From: Aquimonas sp002352135
Lineage (GTDB): Bacteria; Pseudomonadota; Gammaproteobacteria; Xanthomonadales; Xanthomonadaceae
DNA: 64,000 nt
Direction: 5' to 3'
Assembly (NCBI GenBank): GCA_035440755.1
Contig: DAORND010000003.1
Location: forward strand, 26,025 to 90,024
The notes below the pieces were generated by a model, which saw nothing but the letters and a program-made list of their open reading frames with translations, was not told the origin of the DNA and did not search any database. A program made the translations under genes and the position numbers. Below are positions 7,525 to 16,689 of the stretch, in pieces (the stretch's first letter is position 1; the number at the start of each line of letters is the position of its first letter).

Positions 7525-7938
7525 ATGCAAAACCACAGTCTTTCCCCAAGCGCCTGCCCTTGCGGCAGTGGCAAGTCCTATGACGCCTGTTGTGGCGTCT
7601 ATCACGGTGGAGCGCCCGTGCCCAATGCGGAAGCATTGATGCGTGCCCGCTATACCGCCTACGTGCAGCGTCGCAGCGACTTTCTGTTGGCCACTTGGCA
7701 CGAAAGCACTCGACCAGCGACCCTGGATCTGAGTGATCGGCCCGGATTGCGTACCAACTGGTTGGGCCTGCAAGTCATCTCCTTCCGGCAGATGGATGCA
7801 CAACGTGCTGAAGTGAGCTTCATCGCGCGTCTGCGCATCGGTGCCGGTGGTGCGCAGCGCATCGTCGAACGCAGCCAGTTCGTTTTTGAGAACGGACAAT
7901 GGCTGTATGTCGACGGTGAGATAGGTCCCAAGAAATAG
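7525..7938 (+). CDS. ychJ: YchJ family (UPF0225) SEC-C motif protein
   Basis: 137-residue protein with an N-terminal SEC-C zinc-binding motif, CPCGSGKSYDACC, then the NTF2-like YchJ domain (ALMRARYTAYVQRRSDFLLATWH). SEC-C motifs bind zinc and often mediate protein contacts; the cellular role of YchJ is unknown. The ATG at 7525 is chosen because the family starts just before the CPCGSG motif. It ends 13 bases before dinG, so the two are probably co-transcribed. Confidence 0.88.
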   Translation: MQNHSLSPSACPCGSGKSYDACCGVYHGGAPVPNAEALMRARYTAYVQRRSDFLLATWHESTRPATLDLSDRPGLRTNWLGLQVISFRQMDAQRAEVSFIARLRIGAGGAQRIVERSQFVFENGQWLYVDGEIGPKK

Positions 7939-7951
7939 GTGACTGAGGCCG

Positions 7952-10093
7952 ATGTCTGAGTCCGCGCCCGCCCCGGCGGCCCCGCGCGGGCTGGATGCCG
8001 CGCTCAAGGATGCCATTCGCGCCAGCTATGATCGTCTGAAGCAGGCGCTGCCGGGTTTCAAGTCGCGTGCAGCCCAAGGCCAGATGATTGCCGCGGTCGC
8101 CCGCGCGTTGGCGCAGGACAAGGCGATCGCCGTGGTCGAAGCACCGACCGGCACTGGCAAGTCCATGGCCTATTTGGTTCCCGGTCTAGCCATTGCGCAA
8201 GCGCATCGCAAGCGATTGATCGTCAGCACTGCCACCATTGCTTTGCAGGAGCAACTGGTCAGTCGCGATATTCCGGCGTTTCTGACGGCGGTCGGCGGCA
8301 CGGCGAAAGTCGTCTTGGCCAAGGGCCGCCAGCGCTACGCGTGCACACGCAACATGAACGAGTTGGCGCATACCGATGCCGACCTGCCACAAGGCGGTTT
8401 CGACTTCGGACCGGATGGCTGGCAGAACGCCACCTGGCCCCGACGACCGCGCGATGGCGAGGCCAAGCAGGTCTCCGATCTGTTGCAGCAGATACTGGAC
8501 CGACGCTGGGACGGCGATCTCGACCGTCCACCACTACCCATCGCGGATGACACCCGCAGCTTGCTGACCACCTCGGCGGGTGGCTGCGCCAATCGGCGCT
8601 GCGCATTCATCCAGCACTGTCCCTTCGTGCAGGCCCGAAATGCGTTGCGCGATGCCGACATCGTGGTCGCCAACCATGATCTGGTGCTGGCCGATCTGAT
8701 GCTGGGCGCGGACGAGGACGGTTCCGGTGGTGTGCTGCTGCCTGCACCGCAGGACAGCCTGTACGTCTTTGACGAAGCGCATCATCTGGCCGCCAAGGCA
8801 ATTGATCGTGGCAGCGCGGAAGTGCATTTGCCCGACGCCATCCGCCGCACAGCAAGGCTCGCCGGGCCGCTGCGTGCGGTGTTTGCCAGCAGCGCGAAAG
8901 AGCGCATAGGTCGTCTGACCGCCGACGAAATTGATGCGACGCTGCAGGAGCTGGAGGTGCTGCTGGATGGTCTGCAGCGCGATATCGTGCAACGCTGGCA
9001 GCCCGACCCGGCCGAGCGCGAGCCGCGCTGGCGCGCATCGTTGGGACAGATCCCCGAGGAATGGCGGCTGTGGGCCGGGGCACTCAACGAGCTCAGCAGC
9101 AAACTGCTGCGCTGGCTGCCGTCGGCGCTGAAGGTCCTGCTGGAAAGCACCGCGCCTGTGGATCGCCGCGAGGCCATCGCTAGGGAGCTTGGCATGGCGC
9201 GTGAACGCCTGGAGCGCCAGCACGCCCTGTGGTTTCTGTGGTCGTTGGAGGAGTCCGGCGAGCACGCGCCCACCGCACGCTGGATCGCGCCCGGCCATGA
9301 TGGGGGGCTGGTCTGTCACGCCTCGGCGGTATCGGCTGCGCCCGTGCTGCGCCGCGTTCTCTGGCCGCAGGCGGCGGGTGTTGTGCTGACTTCGGCAACA
9401 CTCAGTCTGGGTGGGGATTTCCGTGCATTGCACGCGCAATTGGGTGTGCCGGAACATGCCGAGTCGCTGAGTCTGGCTTCGCCCTTCCAGCTTGCTGATC
9501 AGGCGAAATTGCAGGTGCCACGTCTGGCCGCCTTGCCGGATGATCGCGAAGCGCATGTGCGTGAGATCGTGCGCTGGTTGGAGGCTGAGCTGGATTGGCA
9601 GCAGGGCAATCTGGTGTTGTTCACCTCGCGTCAGAAACTGGACGCCACCTTGGCGGCGCTCAGTCCGGCGCGCCGACTGCGCGTGAAAGCGCAAGGAAGC
9701 CTGTCCAAGGCGGCCTTGCTGGAGTCGCATGCGGCGGCAGTTGGCAGCGGCCTCGGCAGTACCCTGTTTGGTTTGGCGAGTTTTGGTGAAGGCTTGGATC
9801 TGCCGGGAAAACTCTGCGAAACGGTGGTCATCACGCAGCTTCCCTTTGCCGTGCCGACCGACCCGGTCGAGGCGACCTGGGCCGAATGGCTGGAGTCGCG
9901 TGGGCGCAATGCGTTTGTCGAAGTTTCCATTCCGCACGCCACCCGGACGCTGATCCAATACTGCGGGCGATTGATTCGCTCGGAGAACGATGTCGGACGC
10001 ATCGTCATACTCGACCGTCGACTGATCGAAAAGCGCTACGGCACCAGCATCCTGCGCGCCCTTCCGCCATTCCGGCAACTGATCGAACGCTGA
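7952..10093 (+). CDS. dinG: ATP-dependent DNA helicase DinG
   Basis: Superfamily 2, XPD-like 5'-3' DNA helicase of 713 residues, implicated in resolving R-loops and replication-transcription conflicts. Walker A is APTGTGKS (64-71) and the DEAH box is DEAHH (274-278). The 4Fe-4S cysteines are C131, C212, C217 and C223; the last three keep the +5/+6 spacing of E. coli DinG C194/C199/C205. The C-terminal half has GLASFGEGLDLPG and QYCGRLIRSENDVGR (motif VI). Second gene after ychJ. Confidence 0.93.
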   Translation: MSESAPAPAAPRGLDAALKDAIRASYDRLKQALPGFKSRAAQGQMIAAVARALAQDKAIAVVEAPTGTGKSMAYLVPGLAIAQAHRKRLIVSTATIALQEQLVSRDIPAFLTAVGGTAKVVLAKGRQRYACTRNMNELAHTDADLPQGGFDFGPDGWQNATWPRRPRDGEAKQVSDLLQQILDRRWDGDLDRPPLPIADDTRSLLTTSAGGCANRRCAFIQHCPFVQARNALRDADIVVANHDLVLADLMLGADEDGSGGVLLPAPQDSLYVFDEAHHLAAKAIDRGSAEVHLPDAIRRTARLAGPLRAVFASSAKERIGRLTADEIDATLQELEVLLDGLQRDIVQRWQPDPAEREPRWRASLGQIPEEWRLWAGALNELSSKLLRWLPSALKVLLESTAPVDRREAIARELGMARERLERQHALWFLWSLEESGEHAPTARWIAPGHDGGLVCHASAVSAAPVLRRVLWPQAAGVVLTSATLSLGGDFRALHAQLGVPEHAESLSLASPFQLADQAKLQVPRLAALPDDREAHVREIVRWLEAELDWQQGNLVLFTSRQKLDATLAALSPARRLRVKAQGSLSKAALLESHAAAVGSGLGSTLFGLASFGEGLDLPGKLCETVVITQLPFAVPTDPVEATWAEWLESRGRNAFVEVSIPHATRTLIQYCGRLIRSENDVGRIVILDRRLIEKRYGTSILRALPPFRQLIER

Positions 10094-10184
10094 ATCCGAT
10101 ACGCCACACGCATCGCGACAGCAGTGAAATGGCGCAGGACTTGCAACCGGCCTCCCACACCCCGCCGCAGGAAGCCCGCCGCCG

Positions 10185-13127
10185 ATGTCCACCCCCGATC
10201 AGATCGATACGCCAGAGCCGGCTCTCGATCACATCGACGCCAGCTTGATGCTGGCCTTGATGGGGACGCGGCATGTGCCTTCGCTGGCCGAAATCATCCT
10301 TGGTCGGGCGCTACAGCTGACCGGCTGCCGCAGTGGGCATGTTTTGCTGGGCACGCCTTGGCCGGACACGTTGCAATGTGTTCCTGACGCGGATCCCAGT
10401 CGATGGTTGCCGCTCGCGGAACAAGCCCTAGGCACCAGCAATGGGCATGCCATTGCGGTGTCGGGTGAGGAGCACGCGATTGTGCTGTCGACTCACGAGA
10501 GTGGCGCCGCAGCGGTATTGGTCCTGCATGGTCCAGAAATATCCTTGGAGACATCCGTCCCTCGCCTGCAGCACTGGGCGATGTGCCTTCATCTCGTGGG
10601 CCTGCGTTTGCATGAAGCCTTCGAGACTGGGCAACTGAACATCGCGGTCCTGCAGTTGGAACGCACCGAGCGCCTCCAGCGCGCCCTGTTCACCATTGCC
10701 GACCTGTCGAACGCGGCGCTCGACATGCCCTCGCTGCTGCGCGGCATGCACGACATCGTGCGCGCACTGATGTATGCCGAGAACTTCTATATCGCCCTTC
10801 ACGATGGCGCGCGCGACACCGCCAATTTCATCTACTACGCCGATTCGGATGACGAAAGCAGTGCCGTGGTCGTCGACAACGAACTGCCGATGTCTGACAT
10901 CCAGTACGGATTGACCTGGCATGTCATCCGCAGAAAACAGGCCTTGCGAGGCACGCTGGAAGAAATCGAACAGCAGGTCGAAGGGCCGTTGCAGCGGATC
11001 GGCTCGGCGCCAAACAACTGGCTGGGCGTGCCAATGGTGTCAGGTGACGAAGTGCGCGGCGTACTGGCGGTGCAAACCTATACCGAAGCCGTGAGTTTCA
11101 GCGAGGCAGACCAAAACCTGCTGGGTTTCGTGGGTACGCATATTCTCAATGCGCTGGAACGCCATCGGGCGCGTGTCGAACTGGAGCGTCAGGTCGCCGA
11201 CCGCACGCGCGAGTTGGCGGCAACCAACGAAGATCTGCATCAACAGGTGCGTGAACGCGAGCGTGGCGAACGCCTGCAGAAGGCGCTTTTCAAAGTCGCC
11301 GAGCTGTCGGGGCACGATGGGAGTCTGGTCGACTACTGCTCCGCATTACAGATAATCGTGTCCGACCTGATGCCAGCGAACAACTTCTATCTGGCCATGT
11401 TGTCGGAAGATGGGCGCAGTCTCTCGTTCCCTTACTACATAGATGAAAATCAGCCCAGACCGGATGCACGCCCGATCGGGAAAGGCCTGACGGAATATGT
11501 CATCCGTCAAGCGCATGCGGTTCTGGTCGATGCGGCGCAGACGCGTGCGCTCGTTGAACAGGGCGAGGTGGTGGTCAACGGAGTGCCATCTCAGTCCTGG
11601 CTTGGTGCGCCATTGATCTGTGCACGGGGCGTGATGGGTGTGCTGGTCGTCCAGAGCTACCGTGCCGAAATGGTCTACGCCGAGCGCGAACGCGAACTGC
11701 TGATGTTTGTGGCCTATCAGGTCGCCAACGGCATGCAGCGGCGTCAGGCCGCCGAGGACTTGCGCAAAGCCAATGCCATGCTGGAACTGCGTGTCGAGGA
11801 GCGTACCCGTGAGTTGCGGCGTCAGATCGAAGAGCGCGAGCTGATTCAGGCCAAGCTGAAACACCAAGTTCTGCATGACACGTTGACCGGCCTACCCAAT
11901 CGAGATCTGTTGCGTGAGCGTCTGGATCGCGCGCTGCAGCGGCTGCAAGGCACATCGGGTCCGCAGTTTGCGTTGTTGTTCATTGACGTGGATCGCTTCA
12001 AGGTCATCAATGACAGCCTCGGTCACCAGGCTGGTGACATCGTGCTGATCGAAGTGGCGCGCCGCTTCGAATCTTGTGTGCGTGACCGTGACATTGTGGC
12101 GCGGCTGTCTGGGGACGAGTTCGCGGTATTGCTGGAGCAGGCGGATACCCTTGATACCGCCACACGCGTCGCGCAGCGCATCGTCGAATCCATCACTCAG
12201 CCGATGTCGATTCTGGATACCACACTGCAGCCCTCGGTCAGCATCGGAATTGCGCTTGCCGACGTGCACTACCGCAACGCGGACGACTTGCTTCGGGATG
12301 CCGATGCGGCCATGTATCGCGCCAAGACCGCCGGTCGCAATCGCTATCAGGTGTTCCAGAAGGAACTCGACAACGCCGCGCACGAGCAGATCGCATTGGA
12401 ATTCGATTTGCGTCAGGCCTTGCTGCGCGAGGAATTCGAACCCTGGTTCCAGGCCATCGTCGAACTGGGCGCCGGGGAAGTCGTTGGCTACGAAGCCCTG
12501 ATGCGTTGGCACCATCCGCGGCGGGGGGTGATGTCGCCCGGTGAGTTTCTTGGTGTTGCCGACGAAAGCGGACTGCTGGAGGCGATTGACTGGCAGGTCT
12601 TCCGCAAGGCCTGCATCGCGCTGCCCAAACTACCGCAGACCCAGGCGTACATCACACTAAATGTGTCACCACGGCACTTCCAGGAAGATCGCTTTGCCGA
12701 GCGCTTCCTCGGTCTGCTGGATGAACTGGAGGTGCCGCACCATCGGGTGCGCGTTGAGCTGACCGAGGGCACCTTGTTGCGCCACCCGATGAAGGTCCGC
12801 AGCAGCCTGGAGCGACTGATCCAGTTTGGTGTGCACACGGCGCTGGATGATTTCGGCACCGGCTATTCCTCGCTCAGCTATCTGCATCAGTTCCCGTTGC
12901 AGATGCTGAAGATTGATCGTTCCTTCGTTACCGCGCTGGATGAAGACGATGGCAGCAGCGGAACGGCCATCGTCAGCGCGATTCTGGCGATGGCGGCCTC
13001 ATTGGATCTGCAGGTGGTCGCTGAAGGTATTGAGACCGAGTCGCAGCGGTCGAAACTGATTCACATGGGCTGCCGTTACGGGCAGGGCTTCCTGTTTGCG
13101 CGCCCGCAGCGTGTCAGCCTGTTGTAG
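10185..13127 (+). CDS. Tandem GAF / GGDEF / EAL cyclic-di-GMP protein
   Basis: 980-residue cytoplasmic signalling protein. Two related GAF-like sensor regions lie at about 160-340 and 365-530, each followed by a coiled coil (RVELERQVADRTRELAATNE; LELRVEERTRELRRQIEER). The cyclase domain has the signature SGDEF (642-646) in place of GGDEF. The EAL phosphodiesterase domain is intact by motif: YEALMRW (E770), ELTEG, DDFGTGYSSLSYL, KIDRSFV and AEGIET. It probably hydrolyses c-di-GMP, with the variant GGDEF either weakly active or binding GTP. No membrane segment is seen. It stands alone, 91 bases after dinG. Confidence 0.9.
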   Translation: MSTPDQIDTPEPALDHIDASLMLALMGTRHVPSLAEIILGRALQLTGCRSGHVLLGTPWPDTLQCVPDADPSRWLPLAEQALGTSNGHAIAVSGEEHAIVLSTHESGAAAVLVLHGPEISLETSVPRLQHWAMCLHLVGLRLHEAFETGQLNIAVLQLERTERLQRALFTIADLSNAALDMPSLLRGMHDIVRALMYAENFYIALHDGARDTANFIYYADSDDESSAVVVDNELPMSDIQYGLTWHVIRRKQALRGTLEEIEQQVEGPLQRIGSAPNNWLGVPMVSGDEVRGVLAVQTYTEAVSFSEADQNLLGFVGTHILNALERHRARVELERQVADRTRELAATNEDLHQQVRERERGERLQKALFKVAELSGHDGSLVDYCSALQIIVSDLMPANNFYLAMLSEDGRSLSFPYYIDENQPRPDARPIGKGLTEYVIRQAHAVLVDAAQTRALVEQGEVVVNGVPSQSWLGAPLICARGVMGVLVVQSYRAEMVYAERERELLMFVAYQVANGMQRRQAAEDLRKANAMLELRVEERTRELRRQIEERELIQAKLKHQVLHDTLTGLPNRDLLRERLDRALQRLQGTSGPQFALLFIDVDRFKVINDSLGHQAGDIVLIEVARRFESCVRDRDIVARLSGDEFAVLLEQADTLDTATRVAQRIVESITQPMSILDTTLQPSVSIGIALADVHYRNADDLLRDADAAMYRAKTAGRNRYQVFQKELDNAAHEQIALEFDLRQALLREEFEPWFQAIVELGAGEVVGYEALMRWHHPRRGVMSPGEFLGVADESGLLEAIDWQVFRKACIALPKLPQTQAYITLNVSPRHFQEDRFAERFLGLLDELEVPHHRVRVELTEGTLLRHPMKVRSSLERLIQFGVHTALDDFGTGYSSLSYLHQFPLQMLKIDRSFVTALDEDDGSSGTAIVSAILAMAASLDLQVVAEGIETESQRSKLIHMGCRYGQGFLFARPQRVSLL

Positions 13128-13220
13128 CGTCACAACGCACAGAATCGTGTCCGATTTCCGCGAGTCGCGGGGTCTTCAACGTGGCAAGCTGCCACCTTCC
13201 TGCTACCACGCCAAGCCGCC

Positions 13221-14699
13221 ATGTCAGTGCTGGATGCCGATGCCTGCTACCGCCAACTGTCTGTTCGTGACGTCGCTGCCGACGGGCGATTCTTCGTGGC
13301 GGTGCAAACGACAGGCGTGTATTGCCGACCGATCTGTCCGGCGCGCACGCCAAAACGCGAGAACTGCCGCTTTCACCGCTCCGCTGCAGCGGCCGAACAG
13401 GCGGGATTTCGCCCTTGCCTGCGCTGTCGGCCCGAGCTGGCACCGGCGCATTGGCCGGTGCTCGACAGCGAGTCACGCCTGGGACGAGCCCTTGCGTTGA
13501 TGTCCGACGGCATCATGGAGCGCGGTGGCGTGGCCGCCCTCGCCGAGGCCATGCAGTTGGGCGCGCGCCAATTGGGTCGCCTGTTCCAGGCCGAGCTCGG
13601 TGTGTCGCCATCGGCATTGTGGCAAACCCAGCGCTTGCTGTTGGCCAAACAGTTGCTGCATGACAGTGCACTGTCGATCACCGATATCGCGATGGCATCG
13701 GGCTTTCGCAGTCTTCGCCGCTTCAACGAGCATTTCCTCGCGGTCCACGGACAGCCACCAAGCCGTTTGCGTCGTCAGCGTGCAGCACCGACAGGACTGC
13801 CATTGCGATTGGGCTATCGGGGAGCGTATGACTGGGAGGCCATGCTGGGTTTCCTGCGCATGCGTGCCTGGTCTGGCATGGAAGTCATCGAGGGCGCTTG
13901 CTACCACCGCGCGGTGATCTTCGATGGCGTGGTCGGCGCGGTGCGCGTCAGGCACGTGCCGACGCGCCGTGCGCTGCAGGTGGAGTGGCATGCGGTGGCA
14001 CCGCGCCATCTGCCGACCTTACTGCGCAATCTGCGACGCCTGTTCGACCTGGATGCCGATCTGCCGATGATCGAGGCCCATCTGCGCGCCGATCCGGCGT
14101 TGGCTGCGCGGATCAGCGCGCGCCCTGGATTGCGGCTGCCGGGTGCGTGGTCGGTATTCGAGGCAGGCCTGCGCGCGCTGTTGGGACAACAGATCACCGT
14201 CACCGCCGCGCGTCGACTCGGCGAGACGCTGCTGGATGCAAGCGCCATCACCCACGATGCGCTGCCTTGGGGGCTGAATCGCGTCTTGCCCGAACCGGCG
14301 CGGATCGGCTCCGAGGCACTGGGCGCGTTACGCATGCCGCAAGCGCGCCGTCACGCGATAGGGCAGTGGATACAGCATCAGGCCTCGCCCTTGGCCATCC
14401 AGCAGCGCGGGCGATCACTGCAGGATTCCCTGCAGCGCTTGCTGGATCGCCCCGGTGTTGGCGACTGGAGCGCGCACTACATCGCCCTGCGAGGCCTGCG
14501 CGAACCCGATGCGTTTCCGGCCAGTGATATCGGTTTGCTGCGTGCGATGTCGTCGACCGGTCAGCCGCGCATCGATGCAATGCGCTTGCGACAGCGTGCA
14601 GAAGCCTGGCGGCCTTGGCGCGCCTATGCGGCACAACATCTCTGGGCGAGCGACACCGACTTCGCCCGATTCAACCAGGAGCCCACCCATGACGCTTGA
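13221..14699 (+). CDS. alkA: Ada-type sensor fused to AlkA DNA-3-methyladenine glycosylase II
   Basis: 492-residue base-excision repair enzyme and probable regulator. The N-terminal Ada zinc domain has C35, C39, C66 and C69, the same spacing as C38/C42/C69/C72 of E. coli Ada, so phosphotriester repair by C35 is plausible. An AraC-type HTH follows (about 85-190, SITDIAMASGFRSLRRFNEHF). The AlkA part (about 205-490) has the HhH-GPD motif region RPGVGDWSAHYIALRG and the catalytic Asp in PASDIGL. The last 11 bases overlap the ogt gene. The fusion would let alkylation damage switch on both repair genes. Confidence 0.9.
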   Translation: MSVLDADACYRQLSVRDVAADGRFFVAVQTTGVYCRPICPARTPKRENCRFHRSAAAAEQAGFRPCLRCRPELAPAHWPVLDSESRLGRALALMSDGIMERGGVAALAEAMQLGARQLGRLFQAELGVSPSALWQTQRLLLAKQLLHDSALSITDIAMASGFRSLRRFNEHFLAVHGQPPSRLRRQRAAPTGLPLRLGYRGAYDWEAMLGFLRMRAWSGMEVIEGACYHRAVIFDGVVGAVRVRHVPTRRALQVEWHAVAPRHLPTLLRNLRRLFDLDADLPMIEAHLRADPALAARISARPGLRLPGAWSVFEAGLRALLGQQITVTAARRLGETLLDASAITHDALPWGLNRVLPEPARIGSEALGALRMPQARRHAIGQWIQHQASPLAIQQRGRSLQDSLQRLLDRPGVGDWSAHYIALRGLREPDAFPASDIGLLRAMSSTGQPRIDAMRLRQRAEAWRPWRAYAAQHLWASDTDFARFNQEPTHDA

Positions 14700-15264
14700 G
14701 CTGTATCGCGAAACCCTCGCCACCCCGATTGGAAAGCTCATCCTGCTGACCGATGCGCAAGCCCAAGTGCGCGCAGTGGATTGGTGGGACTACGACGAAC
14801 GACTGCGGCGCCTGCTGGATCGTCAGTACCGCAAAGGCGGCTGGATGATGACCGAGGCGCGCGCCGAAAGTGCGGCTCTGCGCGCCTTGCGTGGCTACTT
14901 CGCGGGTGACTTGGGCGCGTTGGACGAAGTGGCGGTTGTCACGGCGGGCAGCCCGTTCCAACAGTCCGTATGGCATGCCCTGCGCGCGATACCTGCCGGG
15001 CAGGCGTGGAGCTACGGGCGACTGGCCGAGCATCTGGGCTGCGCAGGCAGCGCGCGCGCCGTGGGTTCGGCCAATGGCGCCAATCCGGTCAGTCTGATCC
15101 TGCCTTGCCACCGCGTCATCGGTGCCAACGGGCATCTCACCGGCTATGCCGGCGGTATCGAGCGCAAACGCTGGCTGCTCGAACACGAAGGCGTGCTGCC
15201 ACGGCCCTTGTGTGGCCATAGCAATGTCGGAAGGCGATTGGCGGAAGCCCTGGACAACGGATGA
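14689..15264 (+). CDS. ogt: Methylated-DNA-[protein]-cysteine S-methyltransferase
   Basis: Suicide repair protein that removes methyl groups from O6-methylguanine and O4-methylthymine. 191 residues. The active site is PCHRVIG with acceptor C140, preceded by NGANPVSLIL; the DNA-binding helix region includes SYGRLAEHLG and ARAVGSANG. The ATG at 14689 lies inside the end of the alkA fusion gene, indicating translational coupling. A longer in-frame start would add unrelated sequence. Confidence 0.93.
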   Translation: MTLELYRETLATPIGKLILLTDAQAQVRAVDWWDYDERLRRLLDRQYRKGGWMMTEARAESAALRALRGYFAGDLGALDEVAVVTAGSPFQQSVWHALRAIPAGQAWSYGRLAEHLGCAGSARAVGSANGANPVSLILPCHRVIGANGHLTGYAGGIERKRWLLEHEGVLPRPLCGHSNVGRRLAEALDNG

Positions 15265-15311
15265 GGCTGAGGGGGCATTTCGCAATGTAATGAGAGACGC
15301 CTCTGCAGCGA

Positions 15312-15614
15312 TCAGGCTGTCACATCCAGCAAGGTGCCGAGCATCTCATCTTGCGTCTTCAGGCTGACCATGTTCGCCTTAACCGCGTAGCTGGCGGATT
15401 TGGCATTCAGAAGATCGCTCGTGTAATCACCGAACGCATTGCCCGGTGCTTCGGTCACCGAGCCACGCACGCCGCCGCCGTTCTGCGACAGCGGCACGAC
15501 TTGCTGCCGCGCGTAACCGGCAGTCTGCGCGTTGGCGATGTTGTTGGCGGCGACGCCCAATGCGAGTTGGGCGGTGCTGATGCCGGAGGTGGCAATGGAC
15601 GAGACGCTGTTCAT
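15312..15614 (-). CDS. Orphan flagellar basal-body rod-like protein
   Basis: 100-residue protein matching both ends of flagellar rod/hook proteins: N-terminal SGISTAQLALGVAANNIANAQTAGY (rod signature ANNIANxxTxGY) and C-terminal LKTQDEMLGTLLDVTA. The central body of FlgB/C/F/G is missing, but similar small orphan proteins occur in other gammaproteobacteria. No other flagellar gene is in the window. The ATG at 15614 is preferred over one 30 bases upstream because the family starts MNSVSSIA. Its function is unknown. Confidence 0.75.
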   Translation of the reverse strand: MNSVSSIATSGISTAQLALGVAANNIANAQTAGYARQQVVPLSQNGGGVRGSVTEAPGNAFGDYTSDLLNAKSASYAVKANMVSLKTQDEMLGTLLDVTA

Positions 15615-15725
15615 GGCGGCTCTCCGCAGGAGGGACGGTGCCAAGTTTAACGCTTACCCCGTCGCGTTCGACTGTGCACCGCCACGCAGAAGGCCGCACG
15701 GCAGGTCAGGAGTTTCCCGACAGGT

Positions 15726-16568
15726 CTACTGACGCGGCCCGCGTGGATTGTCCGGTTGCCCTGGCTCGCTGCTGCGCCACGGGTTGATGTCCAGTCCACC
15801 GCGGCGGGTGTAACGCGCGTACACCGTGAGCGAATCGGGTTGGCATTGCCGCCACAGGTCCAGCCAGATGCGCTCGACGCAGTGCTCGTGAAAATCATTG
15901 TGTTGCCGGAAGGCGATCAGATAGCGCAGCAAGGCCTCGCGATCAAGCTGGCGTCCGCGATAGGCGATTTGTACGCTCGCCCAATCGGGCTGACCGGTGA
16001 CCGGACAATTCGACTTCAGCAGATGCGAAACCAGAACCTCATCGACGTGTTGATCGCCGCACTGCAGTGGCTGCTGCTCGGGATGGGCAAAGTCGTCGAT
16101 GGCGATGTCGAGCGCATCGATGCACTCGCCTTGCAGTGAGCGCAGCGGTTCGCCTTCCCGTGTGTGCAGTTCATGCAAGACCACGCCCACCTTGGCACCC
16201 GCCGCCTGCGAAAGATCATCGGTCAGGCAGGTGTGCAGGGCCTGCATCGAGGCCATGCGGGTCTGGTTGAAGCCGTTCAAGTACAGCTTGAAGGACTTCG
16301 ATTCAATCAAATGGGGCGAATCCGCCGGTACAGCGAATTGCGCCAGTGCGACCTGTGGCTTGCCGCGCGTGTTCAGCCATGACAGTTCGTAGCCGTTCCA
16401 GAGGTCGACGCCATGAAAGGGCAACACGCCACCGTCGAGCTGCAGCGCGTCGCGGCTGCGTACGCGGGGAATGGGAAACAGCAGGCCGGGATCGTACTGG
16501 TCGCCGTAGCGAACGGTCTTGCCAAGCGAGGAGCTTTCCGGCGAAGCCGGGTTTGCGAAGTGGGTCAT
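15726..16568 (-). CDS. queF: NADPH-dependent 7-cyano-7-deazaguanine reductase (type II)
   Basis: Reduces preQ0 to preQ1 in queuosine biosynthesis. 280 residues, the length of the two-domain (E. coli-type) enzymes. The QueF motif ESKSFKLYLNGF lies at 89-100. The catalytic cysteine is C188 in SNCPVTGQPDW, with the proton donor D195. No preQ1 riboswitch was seen upstream. It is divergent from the PD40-amidohydrolase gene. Confidence 0.93.
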   Translation of the reverse strand: MTHFANPASPESSSLGKTVRYGDQYDPGLLFPIPRVRSRDALQLDGGVLPFHGVDLWNGYELSWLNTRGKPQVALAQFAVPADSPHLIESKSFKLYLNGFNQTRMASMQALHTCLTDDLSQAAGAKVGVVLHELHTREGEPLRSLQGECIDALDIAIDDFAHPEQQPLQCGDQHVDEVLVSHLLKSNCPVTGQPDWASVQIAYRGRQLDREALLRYLIAFRQHNDFHEHCVERIWLDLWRQCQPDSLTVYARYTRRGGLDINPWRSSEPGQPDNPRGPRQ

Positions 16569-16689
16569 GCCGCCAGTCTAGTAGCTCTGCACGTGAAAGC
16601 GGGGCATCGGCTCAAGTGGCATGACCATCAGCAGCTTGAACTTGAGCTTGCCTGCGTTACGCTCCGCCGTTCACGAAGGGGAGTTCGTC

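Noticed and set aside
8534..10192. Minus-strand frame of about 550 codons opposite dinG
   Set aside because: No recognisable family; dinG is intact with all motifs, so this is an antisense shadow.
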